From assembly GCA_023257035.1 (NCBI GenBank), contig JALRDI010000138.1, positions 1-6,674 on the forward strand: a stretch of 6,674 bases of DNA, written 5' to 3'. Both the position numbers and the translations under genes were made by a program. The notes under the pieces were generated by a model that worked only from the letters and a program-made list of their open reading frames with translations, did not search any database and had not been told where the DNA came from. Source of the DNA: Ilumatobacteraceae bacterium. GTDB taxonomy: Bacteria; Actinomycetota; Acidimicrobiia; Acidimicrobiales; Ilumatobacteraceae. Below, piece by piece: positions 5,922 to 6,674 of this stretch; the first letter of the stretch is position 1, and every line of letters starts with the position of its first letter.

Positions 5922-6674
5922 TTGGATCCAGCAACTTCCGAAGTTCCGCTTTTGCGATCTTTTCAAGCGTTGAACGAGGCAATTCATCAACCACGCGGAC
6001 AGTGCGGGGCACCTTGAAGTCAGCAAGATCACGTTGGCACGCAGCGATGATTTGTTCAGCAACATCGCTTCCTGCCGAACTCGATGCGATGAGGAACACC
6101 GCAGGCACTTCGTCGAGCATGTAATGCGGTTGAGCAACCACCGCACATTCACTGACCAGCCCGGTCGCCATGATGACCGATTCGATCTCTGACGCAGCCA
6201 CGTTTTCCGCGCCCACTTTCAGCATGTCTTTGAGACGGTCGCCAAAAATGAGATCTCCAGCCTCATTCATGATGATTGAGTCTCCAGTTGCGAACCAGCC
6301 ATCATCATCGAAAGAGTCACGTGTTGCCTCCGGGTTGCCGGCATACTCCTTAAAGAGCGACACACCCCTGATACCGCGAATAAACAACTCGCCGCTTTCG
6401 CCGGGACCGATATGCGATCCATCAGGCCGGCGCACATTGATTTCGTAGGCGGGTGATGCGCGGCCAATCGTGTACGGCGCGCAAGGTTCGTCCTGATCGC
6501 CAACAATGCCTTGGGTGATGGTTTCTGTCATTCCCCACCAGCCAAATGTCGTCACCCCAATGCGCTGCTCAACCTCTGGCATACGAACAGCACAACCCCA
6601 GAACCTGAAGTGATGGTTGCCAGGGATGTCACCACCGAGGAGCGCTTTCACGCAGAAAGGAATGGTCGAGGCCC
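5911..6674 (-). CDS. Acyl-CoA synthetase (AMP-forming), C-terminal half, 5' end beyond window
   Basis: C-terminal 253 residues of an ANL-superfamily acyl-CoA ligase; the frame is open to the right edge, so about half of a usual 500-550-residue protein is missing. Counting from the first full codon: GNHHFRFWGCAVRM (18-31), the adenylate motif GWWGMTET (44-51), GELFIRG (94-100), DDDGWFATGD (122-131) with the ATP-ribose Asp, hinge GDRLKDMLKVGAENV (144-158), and the presumed catalytic Lys238 in STLEKIAKAELRK. The usual Gly before that Lys (TGK) is Glu here. It is clearly not a copy of the ligase at 1967-3514. The WWGMTET and GAENVAASEIE style recalls carnitine/crotonobetaine-CoA-ligase relatives (CaiC-like), though the substrate is not determinable. 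A GTG at 6651 is in frame but sits inside a conserved stretch (ASTIPFCVKALLGG) and is not the true start. Its TAG stop lies inside the end of the convergent flavocytochrome gene (11-bp overlap). Confidence 0.9.
   Translation of the reverse strand, partial: ASTIPFCVKALLGGDIPGNHHFRFWGCAVRMPEVEQRIGVTTFGWWGMTETITQGIVGDQDEPCAPYTIGRASPAYEINVRRPDGSHIGPGESGELFIRGIRGVSLFKEYAGNPEATRDSFDDDGWFATGDSIIMNEAGDLIFGDRLKDMLKVGAENVAASEIESVIMATGLVSECAVVAQPHYMLDEVPAVFLIASSSAGSDVAEQIIAACQRDLADFKVPRTVRVVDELPRSTLEKIAKAELRKLLDPITE

Noticed and set aside
6652..6674. GTG at 6651 as the start of the second ligase
   Set aside because: The frame stays open upstream with family-like residues (ASTIPFC), and half of the adenylation domain would be missing; the gene is simply cut by the window.

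Overview
The window holds seven protein-coding genes, two of them cut by the window edges, packed almost edge to edge. It has no RNA gene, insertion sequence, CRISPR array or origin that I can see. Base composition looks moderately GC-rich by eye (not counted). The gene content is CoA-thioester and short-chain dehydrogenase metabolism, with protein termini and coding style like those of Actinobacteria. A marine or freshwater Acidimicrobiia-type actinobacterium is my best guess, but this is an inference from the look of the proteins and not from a marker gene.

Left half, minus strand (read right to left from 1858 to 1): a 98-residue Dabb (stress-responsive A/B barrel) protein, a short-chain dehydrogenase/reductase (SDR) whose start codon overlaps the Dabb stop in a TGATG junction, and a two-domain rhodanese/mercaptopyruvate-type sulfurtransferase that runs off the left edge. 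The sulfurtransferase Shine-Dalgarno overlaps the SDR stop codon. These three genes are almost certainly one transcript with translational coupling.

Middle, plus strand: a 108-bp divergent regulatory region (1859-1966) separates that operon from a 4-coumarate:CoA-ligase-like acyl-CoA synthetase (1967-3514). A crotonase-family enoyl-CoA hydratase/isomerase follows 9 nt later (3524-4300). After a 127-nt gap containing a strong imperfect inverted repeat comes a six-helix, bis-haem ferric-reductase/NADPH-oxidase-like flavocytochrome (4428-5921).

Right end, minus strand: the C-terminal half of a second, different acyl-CoA synthetase enters from the right edge and ends at 5911. It overlaps the flavocytochrome tail-to-tail by 11 bp.

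Taken together, the divergent pair (ligase + crotonase, and Dabb + SDR + sulfurtransferase) looks like a small catabolic module. A carboxylic acid is activated to its CoA thioester, then hydrated or isomerised, with an SDR and a small A/B-barrel protein assisting. The substrate cannot be read from the sequence. The two core enzymes are non-canonical: the SDR lacks the catalytic Tyr-x3-Lys pair, and the crotonase has Cys in place of the second catalytic Glu. That is the main reason to think the chemistry may not be standard beta-oxidation. I do not see a clearly new defence or mobile system.
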